DNA of 64,000 nucleotides from Flavobacterium xueshanense. GTDB lineage: Bacteria; Bacteroidota; Bacteroidia; Flavobacteriales; Flavobacteriaceae. This document shows, one piece after another, positions 19,049 through 27,844 of the stretch. Made by a program: the position numbers and the translations under genes. The notes beneath the pieces were generated by a model. The model made no database searches. It was not told the origin of the DNA and saw only the letters and a program-made list of their open reading frames with translations. The first letter of the stretch is position 1. Every line of letters starts with the position of its first letter. The stretch lies in assembly GCF_900112975.1 (NCBI RefSeq), contig NZ_FONQ01000015.1, positions 23,444 to 87,443 of the forward strand. The letters are read 5' to 3'.

Positions 19049-20476
19049 ATGGAAGAATGTATCTCCGTTTTTGATATGCTAAAAATTGGCGTTGGACCCT
19101 CTAGTTCCCACACACTTGGGCCTTGGAGAGCTGCCGAACGCTTTCTAAGCGAATTAAGAAAAGAAAATTTACTTCCTGCTGTAAATCGGGTAAAAATAGA
19201 TTTATACGGTTCCCTTTCCTTAACCGGAAAAGGTCATGCCACTGATTTAGCTGTAATGCTGGGTTTGAGCGGACAAGATCCGGAATACATTCCCGTGGAA
19301 AATATTGATGTAATTATCAAATCAATTGAATCTAAAAACGAAATGAATTTAGGAAACGAAAAACCAATATCTTTTTATTTCCTTCAAGATATTGTTTTCA
19401 ATAAAAACTTTCTTCCATTTCATGCCAATGGAATGACTTTTACAGCTTATATGACGGATGACAGCGAATACGTTTCCACCTTTTATTCTATTGGTGGCGG
19501 ATTTGTGGTCAAAGAAGAACGCATCAACGCTAAAAAGAAAATCGAAATAAAATGTGCTTTTCCATATCCAATTGAGAAAGCGGCAGAACTACTGGATTAT
19601 TGCATAAAAGAGAACAAATCCATATCGGAAATCGTTTATGAAAACGAAAAATCGATGCGTACCGAAGCAGTTATCGATCATGAATTGATACACATTTGGA
19701 AAACGATGCTCGAATGCATGTACATTGGTTGTCATTCCGAAGGGATTCTTCCCGGAGGATTAAACGTGCGCCGCCGTGCTTTTGATATGCACCAAAACCT
19801 CATCGGTTTAGCAAATTATGATTCGCCTCAAACCTGGCTCGAAGAAATCAGAAAAACGGAAGTCAAATTCCGCCAGATCCTAAAATGGGTTTCTTGTTTT
19901 GCCCTTGCGGTAAATGAGGTAAACGCGGCTTTAGGTCGAGTGGTTACTGCTCCTACAAATGGAAGTGCAGGTGTAATTCCTGCCGTTTTAATGTATTATT
20001 TAGTGATTGAAAACCATGATGCCGGAGAAAAAGAAATCAAACAATTCCTTATGGTAGCCGGAGAAATAGGCAGTATTTTCAAGAAAGGTTCCACAATATC
20101 TGCAGCAATGGGAGGTTGTCAGGCCGAAATTGGCGTTTCTTCCTCGATGGCTGCAGCGGCCTTATGCGAATTGATGGGCGGAACTCCCGAACAGGTTTTA
20201 ATGGCTGCCGAAATTGCAATGGAACATCATTTAGGATTGACCTGCGATCCTATTGGCGGCCTAGTTCAGATTCCGTGTATTGAGCGAAATACTATGGGTG
20301 CCATAAAAGCCATTAATGCTGCTGAATTAGCCTTGGAAACCGACCCGAAAAACGCAAAAGTGCCTTTGGACAAAGTAGTGGACACGATGTGGCAAACGGC
20401 CAAAGACATGAATAATAAATACAAAGAAACCTCTGAAGGCGGATTAGCCATTGCCGTGAATATGGCAGATTGTTAA
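19049..20476 (+). CDS. sdaA: L-serine ammonia-lyase, iron-sulfur-dependent, single chain
   Basis: A 475-residue enzyme converting L-serine to pyruvate and ammonia. The N-terminal beta domain begins with the SSSHT anchor ([16 protein letters not shown], about residues 12-27). The C-terminal alpha domain carries the three [4Fe-4S] cysteines: C357 (GGCQAEIG), C399 (LTCDPIGG) and C410 (IPCIERN). Their spacing of 42 and 11 matches characterised L-serine dehydratases. ATG 19049 is chosen because an upstream reading from 19022 would start in the -7 promoter box. Monocistronic, flanked by non-related genes. Supplies pyruvate from serine in the cytoplasm. Confidence 0.95.
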   Translation: MEECISVFDMLKIGVGPSSSHTLGPWRAAERFLSELRKENLLPAVNRVKIDLYGSLSLTGKGHATDLAVMLGLSGQDPEYIPVENIDVIIKSIESKNEMNLGNEKPISFYFLQDIVFNKNFLPFHANGMTFTAYMTDDSEYVSTFYSIGGGFVVKEERINAKKKIEIKCAFPYPIEKAAELLDYCIKENKSISEIVYENEKSMRTEAVIDHELIHIWKTMLECMYIGCHSEGILPGGLNVRRRAFDMHQNLIGLANYDSPQTWLEEIRKTEVKFRQILKWVSCFALAVNEVNAALGRVVTAPTNGSAGVIPAVLMYYLVIENHDAGEKEIKQFLMVAGEIGSIFKKGSTISAAMGGCQAEIGVSSSMAAAALCELMGGTPEQVLMAAEIAMEHHLGLTCDPIGGLVQIPCIERNTMGAIKAINAAELALETDPKNAKVPLDKVVDTMWQTAKDMNNKYKETSEGGLAIAVNMADC

Positions 20477-20597
20477 AATTATTTTTTCTGTTTACCAGTT
20501 TTTTTAAGTACAAAATAATATATTTAGGTTGTCATTTTAAACACTTTTTCTAGTAAAAAGATTTATCGACCGAAAAAACATAAACAACACTTTAAAC

Positions 20598-21221
20598 ATG
20601 AAATTTAAATTACTTATTATCATCATATTATGTTTATTGTCAAGCAAAATGATTTCACAAACAGATGAAATCATAAATCTGAAAGGCAAATGGTTTTTTG
20701 GTGCTGAAATTGGAAATAATACAATTACATCATTTGTTTCCAACGAGAAAAAAAATTCAATTCAAGGAGGAATTGTTTCCGAATACTACTTTGCTAAACG
20801 TTGGAGCGTAAACGCAAAATTAAAATATTTTAAAACAGGAATGTCATTCAACTACAATTCCATTTATGGAAGATTTGATGGAACTGTCCTGACATTGCCA
20901 GTAAATATAAAATGGGAATATCCAATTTTTAAAAATTTACGAGGAAATTTAAAACTTGGATTAGCATTAAATAAAGAACTAGAAAGCAATTATTCCTATA
21001 CAGTCGGAAAAAAAACTGATTATCCAACTCTCTATACTAATTTAAATTATGGAATTGGGTTAAATTATTTTATCAATAGTAAAACTTCCATTTTCATTGA
21101 TTATGAATTATATGATTTGGGTACAGACAAAAATGATAATGGTTCCAGTGATTTACTTATTGACTCTGCTGACAATAATCTGATAAGTATTGGCGTAAAA
21201 TATAATTTTAGAAAAAATTAA
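20598..21221 (+). CDS. Small outer-membrane beta-barrel protein
   Basis: A 207-residue protein with a signal peptide (MKFKLLIIIILCLLSSKMIS). The mature part is built of amphipathic beta strands ending in aromatic/basic turns (GGIVSEYYFAKRWSV, LPVNIKWEYPIF, NYGIGLNYFINSKTSIFIDY) and closes ISIGVKYNFRKN, the pattern of an eight-stranded barrel of the OmpA/PorT-like type. No catalytic or ligand motif. Function unknown; could be a porin-like or adhesion barrel. It precedes a small membrane protein gene at 54 bp on the same strand. Confidence 0.75.
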   Translation: MKFKLLIIIILCLLSSKMISQTDEIINLKGKWFFGAEIGNNTITSFVSNEKKNSIQGGIVSEYYFAKRWSVNAKLKYFKTGMSFNYNSIYGRFDGTVLTLPVNIKWEYPIFKNLRGNLKLGLALNKELESNYSYTVGKKTDYPTLYTNLNYGIGLNYFINSKTSIFIDYELYDLGTDKNDNGSSDLLIDSADNNLISIGVKYNFRKN

Positions 21222-21275
21222 AAAGCGAACCGGTTATTTACAATAGATTTAATTTCTAATTTTAAATCAAAAAAT

Positions 21276-21446
21276 ATGAAAATTAATTGGATAGTAGTTA
21301 GCATTGTAATCATTTGTATTCTCGTTTTGATTGTATTTCTTATTAGAAAAAATCAAAAGGATAAAAAAAAATACACCGATTTTTTAAACAATGATTTCAA
21401 AAAAGCAGATGAAGAAGAGTCAGACTTGAATGACGATTCGTATTGA
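21276..21446 (+). CDS. 56-residue single-pass membrane protein
   Basis: A short gene with ATG at 21276 and TGA at 21444. The protein opens MKINWIVVSIVIICILVLIV, one hydrophobic helix, followed by a basic stretch (RKNQKDKKKY) and an acidic tail (EEESDLNDDSY). The topology is probably N-out with the charged tail in the cytoplasm. Similar small proteins recur in flavobacteria, as I recall, without known function. Coding character (helix, then charged tail with full stop context) is convincing despite the size. Confidence 0.7.
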   Translation: MKINWIVVSIVIICILVLIVFLIRKNQKDKKKYTDFLNNDFKKADEEESDLNDDSY

Positions 21447-21505
21447 TTTGCATTCTCTTTAAATTTTAGAACTTAATTATATCCTTCTTTAAATTCTGTT
21501 TTTAA

Positions 21506-21580
21506 TTTCACTAAAAATGAAATTATGTTTTTTATTTCACTATTTTTGATATAAAATATATAATTTCATTTTTTATGAAA
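21506..21580 (+). promoter_or_regulatory. Three evenly spaced palindromes at the satD start, probable operator
   Basis: Three copies of TTTCA-N7-TGAAA lie at 21506-21522, 21535-21551 (right half TGATA) and 21564-21580. Their starts are exactly 29 bp apart. The third covers the start codon of the SatD gene, whose ATG is at 21575. This is the layout of an operator array for a repressor. Confidence 0.6.
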
Positions 21581-22207
21581 CATTACATCCTGATGGCGGA
21601 TATTATTAATAGTGGAAAAAAGGAGCAAAAACCACTAATGGAAGATTTTAAAAATCTAATAGAAGAGGTAAATGAAATCTACAAAGCTGATATATTATCT
21701 CCCTTGACTATTACTTTGGGTGATGAATTTCAAGGCGTAATAAAAAACTTAGCTGCATCAATTCAAATTATTCTTACTTTAGAGGAATACAGTATTCACA
21801 AGAAATTAAATTTTAAATTACGCTATGTTTTAAATCAAGGTGAAATAGAAACGCCAGTAAATAAAAAGATTGCTTATGAAATGTTGGGAAGCGGTTTAAC
21901 GGAAGCACGATTGAAACTGAATGATTCGAAATATAAAAAATTTAGATTTAACATTGCAATAGACAATCTTTTACAGCAAAGTATTTTGAATGATTCTTTC
22001 ATAATTTTTGAAAATATTACTGACAAATGGTCTTTAAAAAATGACTATGAATTAGCGTCAAATTTCATTCAATTCAAAGACTATAAAATCGTTTCTGAAA
22101 AAATGAATAAAACCCGCTCCCTAATATGGAAAAGAGAAAAAACATTACACATGGAATCCTATTATGCGACAAAAAATATAATTCAAACAATTACTTCAAT
22201 AAAATAA
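21575..22207 (+). CDS. SatD family protein
   Basis: A 210-residue protein with the SatD-family opening MKHYILMADIINSGKKEQ and the following PLTITLGDEFQGVIKNL segment, the most conserved part of the family. The C-terminal region (KTRSLIWKREKTLHMESYYATKNII) resembles the helical end that in many SatD members has helix-turn-helix character. The name comes from a streptococcal acid-tolerance locus; biochemical function is unknown. A small membrane protein gene follows after 4 bp. Three palindromes over its start suggest repression, perhaps by itself. Confidence 0.8.
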   Translation: MKHYILMADIINSGKKEQKPLMEDFKNLIEEVNEIYKADILSPLTITLGDEFQGVIKNLAASIQIILTLEEYSIHKKLNFKLRYVLNQGEIETPVNKKIAYEMLGSGLTEARLKLNDSKYKKFRFNIAIDNLLQQSILNDSFIIFENITDKWSLKNDYELASNFIQFKDYKIVSEKMNKTRSLIWKREKTLHMESYYATKNIIQTITSIK

Positions 22208-22211
22208 AAGT

Positions 22212-22559
22212 ATGGCAGTATTTCAATTTGTGGTTTTAGTTCTTTCTACAGAAGTGCTTTTGGGTATATTTTATTATATTATCACGCCAAAATCAATTAG
22301 AAAAACTAAAATAATAGATTATAAATCACTTATTAAAGGAATCGTTGAACGAATTTTTTTATTAGTTTCAATGATTAATGATTATCCACATGCGCTGACT
22401 TTATTTGGCGCTTTAAAATTGGCTACACGATTAAAAAGAGACGATGAACAAGATAAAGTAAAGCAATCTCTTTACAATGATTTTTATTTGGTGGGGAATT
22501 TTATCTCGGTTATGATCGCAATTTTATATGTTTTTCTTTATAATAAATACATTGGATAA
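22212..22559 (+). CDS. Small multi-pass membrane protein cotranscribed with SatD
   Basis: A 115-residue protein with an N-terminal hydrophobic helix (about 3-24), an amphipathic middle (GIVERIFLLVSMINDYPHALTLFGALKLATRL) and a C-terminal helix from about 91 to 111. I do not recognise a named family. It is only 4 bp from the SatD gene, so the two almost certainly share a transcript. In other bacteria SatD is often beside a small membrane protein, and this may be the flavobacterial counterpart. Confidence 0.7.
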   Translation: MAVFQFVVLVLSTEVLLGIFYYIITPKSIRKTKIIDYKSLIKGIVERIFLLVSMINDYPHALTLFGALKLATRLKRDDEQDKVKQSLYNDFYLVGNFISVMIAILYVFLYNKYIG

Positions 22560-22607
22560 AACGATTAATTGCCTCTACTATATCTTTAAATTAATGCCCA
22601 ATCAAAA

Positions 22608-23060
22608 CTACTTTCTTCGGGTATCAACAAGACGTACGATTTTCCAAATATTATCTTTTTTAATAAGTGTAAAAGCATTCACTCCTTTATAGCTTGATTT
22701 TCCATTTACATAAAACTCATAATGTGTCCAGACGTGCGACATACATACATCCATCTACCTAAATGGAGTAACTCAAATTTTTTTCCTGAAACTTTACTGC
22801 TGCGGGAATAGAAGCTATCGATTTAAAAAATGCTTCCTGTTTTTCATTAGATAATTTAGAGCCTTTCGCATTCTCTCATTAATGGACTGTAAAATCATTG
22901 TTTTAGCACAATGAACCTTTAGTTTCAAAGTATCTTTGGTTAGAAAAGTCTCAAAAAAAAATTAAACACTTTTTAAATTTCTTGATTTTGAGCTTGAGAA
23001 TTAGCAGCTATGAACAATACAATCACTACAACTATTCTGCGAATAATTACTTTTTTTTGT
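22608..23060 (-). pseudogene. Decayed secreted NTF2-like (SnoaL-fold) protein
   Basis: Reading the minus strand from 23060 down gives, in broken frames, a hydrophobic leader ending ANSQAQNQEI, then TKDTLKLKVHCAKTMILQS, and finally a clean tail FYVNGKSSYKGVNAFTLIKK, DNIWKIVRLVDTRRK and a stop at 22610-22608. The order and spacing match secreted nuclear-transport-factor-2-like proteins of flavobacteria. Several stops and frame changes, and loss of the start codon, show that it is dead. It fills most of the 587-bp gap before panB. Confidence 0.65.
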
Positions 23061-23095
23061 TAATTGCTACTTCAAAAAACATTACTGTTACATTT

Positions 23096-23127
23096 TTGAG
23101 TTAAAAATATACATTTTATTACCTTTA
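23096..23127 (+). promoter_or_regulatory. Probable panB promoter
   Basis: TACCTTTA (one mismatch to TAnnTTTG) at 23120-23127 follows TTG at 23096-23098 with a 21-bp spacer, 19 bp before the ATG. Confidence 0.4.
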
Positions 23128-23146
23128 CGATTCTAAAACAACAAAT

Positions 23147-23965
23147 ATGTCTGTCGCAAAAAAAGATTATAAAAGGATTACTACAAAATCACTGATTGAT
23201 ATGAAAGCAAATGGAGAGAAAATTTCCATGCTTACTGCATACGATTATACTATGGCAAAAATCGTCGATACCGCTGGAATTGATGTGATTTTAGTGGGCG
23301 ATTCCGCTTCAAATGTGATGGCCGGTCATGAAACGACTTTACCGATTACATTGGATCAAATGATTTATCACGCTTCCTCTGTTGTGCGAGCAACAGAAAG
23401 AGCGTTGGTTGTCGTAGATTTACCTTTTGGAAGCTACCAATCAGACCCTAAAGAGGCCTTACGTTCTGCCATCCGAATCATGAAGGAAAGTGGCGGTCAT
23501 GCTGTAAAACTGGAAGGTGGTAAAGAAATAAAAGATTCTATCAAGAAAATACTAAACGCAGGAATTCCGGTTATGGGACATTTAGGTTTAACGCCACAGT
23601 CTATTTATAAATTTGGAACCTACACCGTTCGTGCTAAAGAAGAAGAAGAAGCGCATAAACTAATAGAAGACGCTAAATTGCTGGAAAGATTAGGTTGTTT
23701 TGCGTTAGTATTAGAAAAAATTCCTGCTCATTTAGCCGAAAAAGTGGCTCAAAGTATTTCGATTCCGGTAATTGGGATTGGTGCTGGTGGCGGTGTTGAC
23801 GGACAAGTTTTAGTGATTCACGACATGTTAGGAATGAACAATGAATTTAGCCCGCGTTTCTTGAGAAGATACATGAATTTATACGACGAAATGACAACAG
23901 CAATCGGTCAATATGTTGCCGATGTGAAATCAAGCGATTTTCCTAATTCAAGTGAACAATATTAA
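23147..23965 (+). CDS. panB: 3-methyl-2-oxobutanoate hydroxymethyltransferase
   Basis: A 272-residue TIM-barrel enzyme, first step of pantothenate synthesis: it adds a one-carbon unit from methylene-tetrahydrofolate to alpha-ketoisovalerate to give ketopantoate. Visible family motifs are [14 protein letters not shown] near 28, [21 protein letters not shown] (the metal-binding Asp), [25 protein letters not shown] and [18 protein letters not shown]. Length is normal. panC/panD are not nearby. A 30-bp gap with a C/G-rich palindrome separates it from the next gene on the same strand. Confidence 0.97.
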   Translation: MSVAKKDYKRITTKSLIDMKANGEKISMLTAYDYTMAKIVDTAGIDVILVGDSASNVMAGHETTLPITLDQMIYHASSVVRATERALVVVDLPFGSYQSDPKEALRSAIRIMKESGGHAVKLEGGKEIKDSIKKILNAGIPVMGHLGLTPQSIYKFGTYTVRAKEEEEAHKLIEDAKLLERLGCFALVLEKIPAHLAEKVAQSISIPVIGIGAGGGVDGQVLVIHDMLGMNNEFSPRFLRRYMNLYDEMTTAIGQYVADVKSSDFPNSSEQY

Positions 23966-23990
23966 GCCCCCTAACCCCCTAAAGGGGAAC
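23966..23990. repeat. Short C/G-rich palindrome between panB and the RluA gene
   Basis: The spacer contains CCCCCTAA followed by CCCCTAAAGGGG (23976-23987), a palindrome in otherwise AT-rich DNA. Motifs of this kind are scattered through flavobacterial genomes between genes, as far as I recall. It may act as an attenuator or be a small dispersed repeat. Confidence 0.5.
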
Positions 23991-23995
23991 TGATA

Positions 23996-24685
23996 ATGAA
24001 AATAATATCCAATAAAAATAACCTTCAAGTTCTTCACGAAGACAACCACCTTATTGTGGTCAATAAGCGTGTAGGCGATATTGTACAAGGTGATAAAACC
24101 GGTGATAAACCATTATCCGATGTGGTTAAAGAATACATCAAAGACAAATACAACAAACCTGGAGAAGTTTTTCTGGGTGTGGTACATCGTTTGGACCGAC
24201 CGACAACTGGAATAGTTGTTTTTGCCCGAACCAGTAAAGCATTGACAAGAATGAATGAGTTGTTCAGCAATCGTGAAACTCAAAAAACGTATTGGTGTAT
24301 TATCAAGAATAAACCATCAAATTCCGAGGATAAATTGATTCATTTCCTTAAAAGAAACGAAAAAAACAACACTTCAAAAGCGCATTTAAAAGAAGTTCCA
24401 GACAGTAAATTAGCCAGTTTAGATTACAAAATCATTAAAGAACTCAACAATTATTTTGCTTTAGAAATCAATCTTCATACCGGAAGACACCATCAAATCA
24501 GGGCACAGCTTTCGGCTATTGGTTCACCAATAAAAGGCGATTTGAAATATGGTTTTGACCGAAGCAATCCTGATGGAGGAATTCATTTGCACGCCAGAAA
24601 ATTAGTTTTTGTACATCCTGTTACCAAAGAAAATATAGAAATCATCGCACCAACTCCAGATGATGTGATTTGGAATGCAGTCTGA
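23996..24685 (+). CDS. RluA family pseudouridine synthase
   Basis: A 229-residue enzyme that isomerises uridine to pseudouridine in rRNA or tRNA. The catalytic motif HRLDRPTTGIVVFARTSKA (near residues 64-82) carries the Asp nucleophile, followed by the RluA-class motifs LEINLHTGRHHQIRAQL and IHLHARKLVFVHP. No S4 domain precedes the catalytic domain, so it is the short type. The modified RNA position cannot be inferred. A second member is at 35994-36692. Probably read from the panB promoter. Confidence 0.92.
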   Translation: MKIISNKNNLQVLHEDNHLIVVNKRVGDIVQGDKTGDKPLSDVVKEYIKDKYNKPGEVFLGVVHRLDRPTTGIVVFARTSKALTRMNELFSNRETQKTYWCIIKNKPSNSEDKLIHFLKRNEKNNTSKAHLKEVPDSKLASLDYKIIKELNNYFALEINLHTGRHHQIRAQLSAIGSPIKGDLKYGFDRSNPDGGIHLHARKLVFVHPVTKENIEIIAPTPDDVIWNAV

Positions 24686-24715
24686 TACTTTCCTGTTTTT
24701 AAATAAAACGATAAT

Positions 24716-24775
24716 AAAAACGATACTTAACCGACCTACATCGTTTAAAATAGGAATATAATCCTGTTTTTTTTA
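24716..24775 (+). terminator. Tandem hairpins after the RluA gene
   Basis: AAACGAT/ATCGTTT arms at 24718-24724 and 24740-24746 are followed by AGGA (24752-24755) with TCCT (24762-24765) and a G plus run of eight T. The second hairpin has the U-tract of a rho-independent terminator. Confidence 0.5.
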
Positions 24776-24841
24776 TTCTTTAGGTTAGTTAGAAAGTTGG
24801 AATAAAATAATAATTATGTAATTTTAATTTAAAATAATCTT

Positions 24842-26170
24842 ATGAATTACAAAACCGATATAAAATCCCGAAAAGAATCTCTTAAAAAATTATTGCACGT
24901 CATCACACAAAATGAACAGGCGATAATTTTGGCTTTATACAATGATTTTAAAAAACCTGCTTTTGAAGCCGTTTTAACAGAAACTAATTATGTGATTAGT
25001 GACTTGAAAGAAACCATAAAAAACATCGATTCTTGGGCTAAGCCAAAAAAAGTTATGGCTTCATTTTTAAATTTCCCTTCCTCAGATTATATATATAGTG
25101 AACCTTTTGGAAATGTTTTGATTCTTTCCCCATGGAACTATCCTTTTCAATTGGCTTTGTGTCCGCTTATTGCTGCTGTTGCTGCTGGAAATAAAGTAAC
25201 CTTAAAACCATCTGAACTGACTCCAAATACTTCGAATATTATCGCGAAAATTATAAGCGAAACTTTTGCTGTCAAAGATGTGGTAGTAATTACGGGAGAT
25301 GCCACTGTAGCGGCAAATTTATTGAGCAAACGTTGGGATTACATTTTTTTTACCGGAAGTGTTGCTGTTGGAAAAATAGTGGCGAAGGCTGCTGCCGAAA
25401 ACCTAACGCCGGTAACATTGGAATTGGGCGGAAAAAGTCCTTGTATTGTTGACGAAACGGCAAATTTAGAATTAAGTGCCAAACGCATTGTTTGGGGAAA
25501 AATAATAAATGCTGGACAAACGTGTGTGGCTCCTGATTATATTTTACTACACCATAAAATAAAAGCTATTTTCGTAAAATTACTGATTGAGGAAATCGAA
25601 AAAGCACTTGGAACAAATCCTGAAGAATCTCCGGATTTTGCCAGAATCATCAACCTAAAAAACTGGCAGCGTCAGTTGAGTTTACTCGAAAATCAGAAAA
25701 TACTTTTTGGAGGACAGTCGAACAGAGATTCGTTATATCTTGCTCCTACTTTACTAGACGAACCAAAAATAGATAGTTTAGTGATGACAGAAGAAATTTT
25801 TGGTCCAATACTTCCTATACTTTCTTATGAATCGAAAGCCGATATGCATAAAATAATTTCAAGCTTCGAAAAACCATTATCGCTTTATTTATTTTCCCAA
25901 AACAAATTGTTTATCGATGAGGTCTTGCAAAAATATTCTTTTGGTGGCGGTTGCATCAATGATACGGTAATTCATTTGGCGAACAATCGCCTGCCTTTTG
26001 GCGGAGTTGGAAATTCCGGAATGGGAGCGTATCACGGAAAATTAAGTTTTGATATTTTTTCGCATAAAAAAGCAATTGTAAAAAGAGGAACATGGCTTGA
26101 TATACCAATTCGTTATGCACCCTATAAAAACAAATTAAAAACCATTCAAAAAGTACTAAAATGGTTGTAA
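24842..26170 (+). CDS. Aldehyde dehydrogenase (class 3-like)
   Basis: A 442-residue NAD(P)-dependent aldehyde dehydrogenase. Catalytic Cys228 is in NAGQTCVAPDY and the general-base Glu194 in LELGGKSP; the 34-residue spacing and short length match the ALDH3 class, which oxidises medium-chain and aromatic aldehydes. FTGSVAVGK is the coenzyme-binding turn and EEIFGPILP the conserved late motif. It overlaps the next gene by 10 bp, so a shared message and perhaps a shared detoxification role are likely. Confidence 0.95.
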   Translation: MNYKTDIKSRKESLKKLLHVITQNEQAIILALYNDFKKPAFEAVLTETNYVISDLKETIKNIDSWAKPKKVMASFLNFPSSDYIYSEPFGNVLILSPWNYPFQLALCPLIAAVAAGNKVTLKPSELTPNTSNIIAKIISETFAVKDVVVITGDATVAANLLSKRWDYIFFTGSVAVGKIVAKAAAENLTPVTLELGGKSPCIVDETANLELSAKRIVWGKIINAGQTCVAPDYILLHHKIKAIFVKLLIEEIEKALGTNPEESPDFARIINLKNWQRQLSLLENQKILFGGQSNRDSLYLAPTLLDEPKIDSLVMTEEIFGPILPILSYESKADMHKIISSFEKPLSLYLFSQNKLFIDEVLQKYSFGGGCINDTVIHLANNRLPFGGVGNSGMGAYHGKLSFDIFSHKKAIVKRGTWLDIPIRYAPYKNKLKTIQKVLKWL

Positions 26171-26898
26171 CCAATGAAAAATCAGTAAGCGAGGCCATAA
26201 AATACAGACGCTCCGTTCGGATTTTTAAAAATGAAGCTATTGATTCTGAAAAAGTAAAGCAATGTATTCAATTAGCGACTCTGGCACCCACAAGCAGTAA
26301 TATGCAGCTATGGGAATTTTATCACGTTGTATCTCCAGAAATTTTACAAAAAATAGCCAAAGCCAGTTTTGACCAGAATGCTGCAAAAACTGCACAACAA
26401 TTGGTCGTTGTTGTAGCGAGGAAAGATTTGTGGCACAAAAGAGTGCAATCGAACATCGATTATTTAAAAAATCAATTTGGCGAAAAACCGGAAGAAGCGT
26501 ATTCAAAAAGAGAAAAATTTGCTTTGAATTATTACCAAAAAATTATTCCAACACTGTATTTTGATTTTTTAGGAATTATCGGAATGCTAAAATTCCTTGT
26601 TTTTCAAGTCATTGGAATATTCAAACCTATTTACAGACAGGCTCGACAAAGCGATATGCGAATTGTTACCCACAAAAGTGCGGGACTTGCCGCTCAGAAT
26701 TTTATGATCAGCATGGCAGCCATAAATTACGATACGTGTCCAATGGAGGGTTTTGATTCTCTGAGAATTAAAAAAATATTACATTTGCCCGCTTCCGCAG
26801 AAATCAATATGATTTTAGGCTGTGGAATTCGAGACGAAAATGGTGTTTATGGAGAACGATTCCGAATCCCTTTTGAAGAAACCTATTTTAAAATATAA
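26161..26898 (+). CDS. Nitroreductase family protein with membrane-like insert
   Basis: A 245-residue flavoprotein of the nitroreductase fold. The FMN-binding start EAIKYRRSVRIFKN and LATLAPTSSNMQLW are clear, as are the late motifs AAINYDTCPMEGFD and NMILGCGIRDENGVYGERFR. Between about residues 137 and 160 it has an unusual hydrophobic stretch (LYFDFLGIIGMLKFLVFQVI) not found in the common NfsB-type enzymes; it could bind a membrane or form a lid. Start ATG 26161 overlaps the aldehyde dehydrogenase stop, which implies translational coupling. Electron acceptor unknown. Confidence 0.88.
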   Translation: MVVTNEKSVSEAIKYRRSVRIFKNEAIDSEKVKQCIQLATLAPTSSNMQLWEFYHVVSPEILQKIAKASFDQNAAKTAQQLVVVVARKDLWHKRVQSNIDYLKNQFGEKPEEAYSKREKFALNYYQKIIPTLYFDFLGIIGMLKFLVFQVIGIFKPIYRQARQSDMRIVTHKSAGLAAQNFMISMAAINYDTCPMEGFDSLRIKKILHLPASAEINMILGCGIRDENGVYGERFRIPFEETYFKI

Positions 26899-26918
26899 TC
26901 AACCAATTTACAAATCAA

Positions 26919-27701
26919 ATGAATAAAACTACACAATACCGTATTGAAGAAATAAATAAAAATGGTTACGCCCTAGATTTTGGAGATGTTTTCAACCACG
27001 CTTTCGAGAATTACAAAAAAATTGCACTTTATGGCGGTTTAATCATTTTTGTCTTTTTTGTTCTGCTTAGTCTTTTGGCATTTGGAATACTGATCGCAAT
27101 TTTTGGAGCTCCCGCAGTTGTAGATTTTTTAAAACCGGAAAATTTACAGCCAGAAAATATCAGTATTACTACTTTATTAATTATCGCTGGAGCATCAGCC
27201 TTGACTTCCTGTTTATTAAGTCCATTTCCGGCAGGACTGATAAAAATGGCGTATTGTGCAGAAAGAGACGAAGAATTTCATGTCTCTACAATGTTTGAGT
27301 TTTATAAAGCTCCTTATTTCAAGGAACTTTTTGTAGCAACATTTCTCGTTTCTCTTACAAGTTCTATAATTTCCACAATAATAAATTACGCCGAAATACC
27401 TGCACTTGGTTTCGTTGTTACCGTGACAGTATCGTTATTCACCATCTTAATGATTCCACTTATCATTTTTGGAAAATTGAAAGCCGTAGAAGCTATACAA
27501 ACCAGCATCCTTATAGTTTCTAAGCAACCATTGGTCTTACTCGGATTAATTATTATTGGATCTATTGCAACATTGGTAGGTTTTATAGGCTGCTGTATTG
27601 GAATCTTTTTTACTCTTCCTTTTATTTATTCCTTATACTACGCTATTTACAGTGAGATAATTGGTTTTGAAACTGAAGATGAATCTGAAGATAAAAACTA
27701 A
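26919..27701 (+). CDS. Multi-pass membrane protein, unknown function
   Basis: A 260-residue protein with a cytoplasmic N-terminus (about 35 residues, with YALDFGDVFNHAFENYKKIALYGG cut here as the entry to the first helix), then five or six hydrophobic segments between 36 and 245 and an acidic tail (ETEDESEDKN). The Phe/Asn motif before the first helix resembles the DUF975/glycerophosphoryl-diester-membrane-domain superfamily of small integral membrane proteins; I would not name it further. It is 20 bp downstream of the nitroreductase gene and probably ends that operon. Confidence 0.7.
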   Translation: MNKTTQYRIEEINKNGYALDFGDVFNHAFENYKKIALYGGLIIFVFFVLLSLLAFGILIAIFGAPAVVDFLKPENLQPENISITTLLIIAGASALTSCLLSPFPAGLIKMAYCAERDEEFHVSTMFEFYKAPYFKELFVATFLVSLTSSIISTIINYAEIPALGFVVTVTVSLFTILMIPLIIFGKLKAVEAIQTSILIVSKQPLVLLGLIIIGSIATLVGFIGCCIGIFFTLPFIYSLYYAIYSEIIGFETEDESEDKN

Positions 27702-27721
27702 AAAATAAAATTTACTTTAAG

Positions 27722-27765
27722 AATAAAAACCAAGGCAGAAATACTAATTTGTTTTGGTTTTTATT
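27722..27765. terminator. Terminator after the membrane protein gene
   Basis: Perfect 12-bp arms AATAAAAACCAA (27722-27733) and TTGGTTTTTATT (27754-27765) with a 20-base loop, followed by T-rich sequence. Confidence 0.6.
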
Positions 27766-27844
27766 TAATTTTATTTCCTACATTCACAACCAAAGAAGAT
27801 AGAAACCCAAATATACTCTTCACAAATCTGATAAAAATTTAACT

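Noticed and set aside
21506..21580. CRISPR-like array
   Set aside because: Only three short palindromes, with no conserved direct repeat longer than eight bases and no cas genes.
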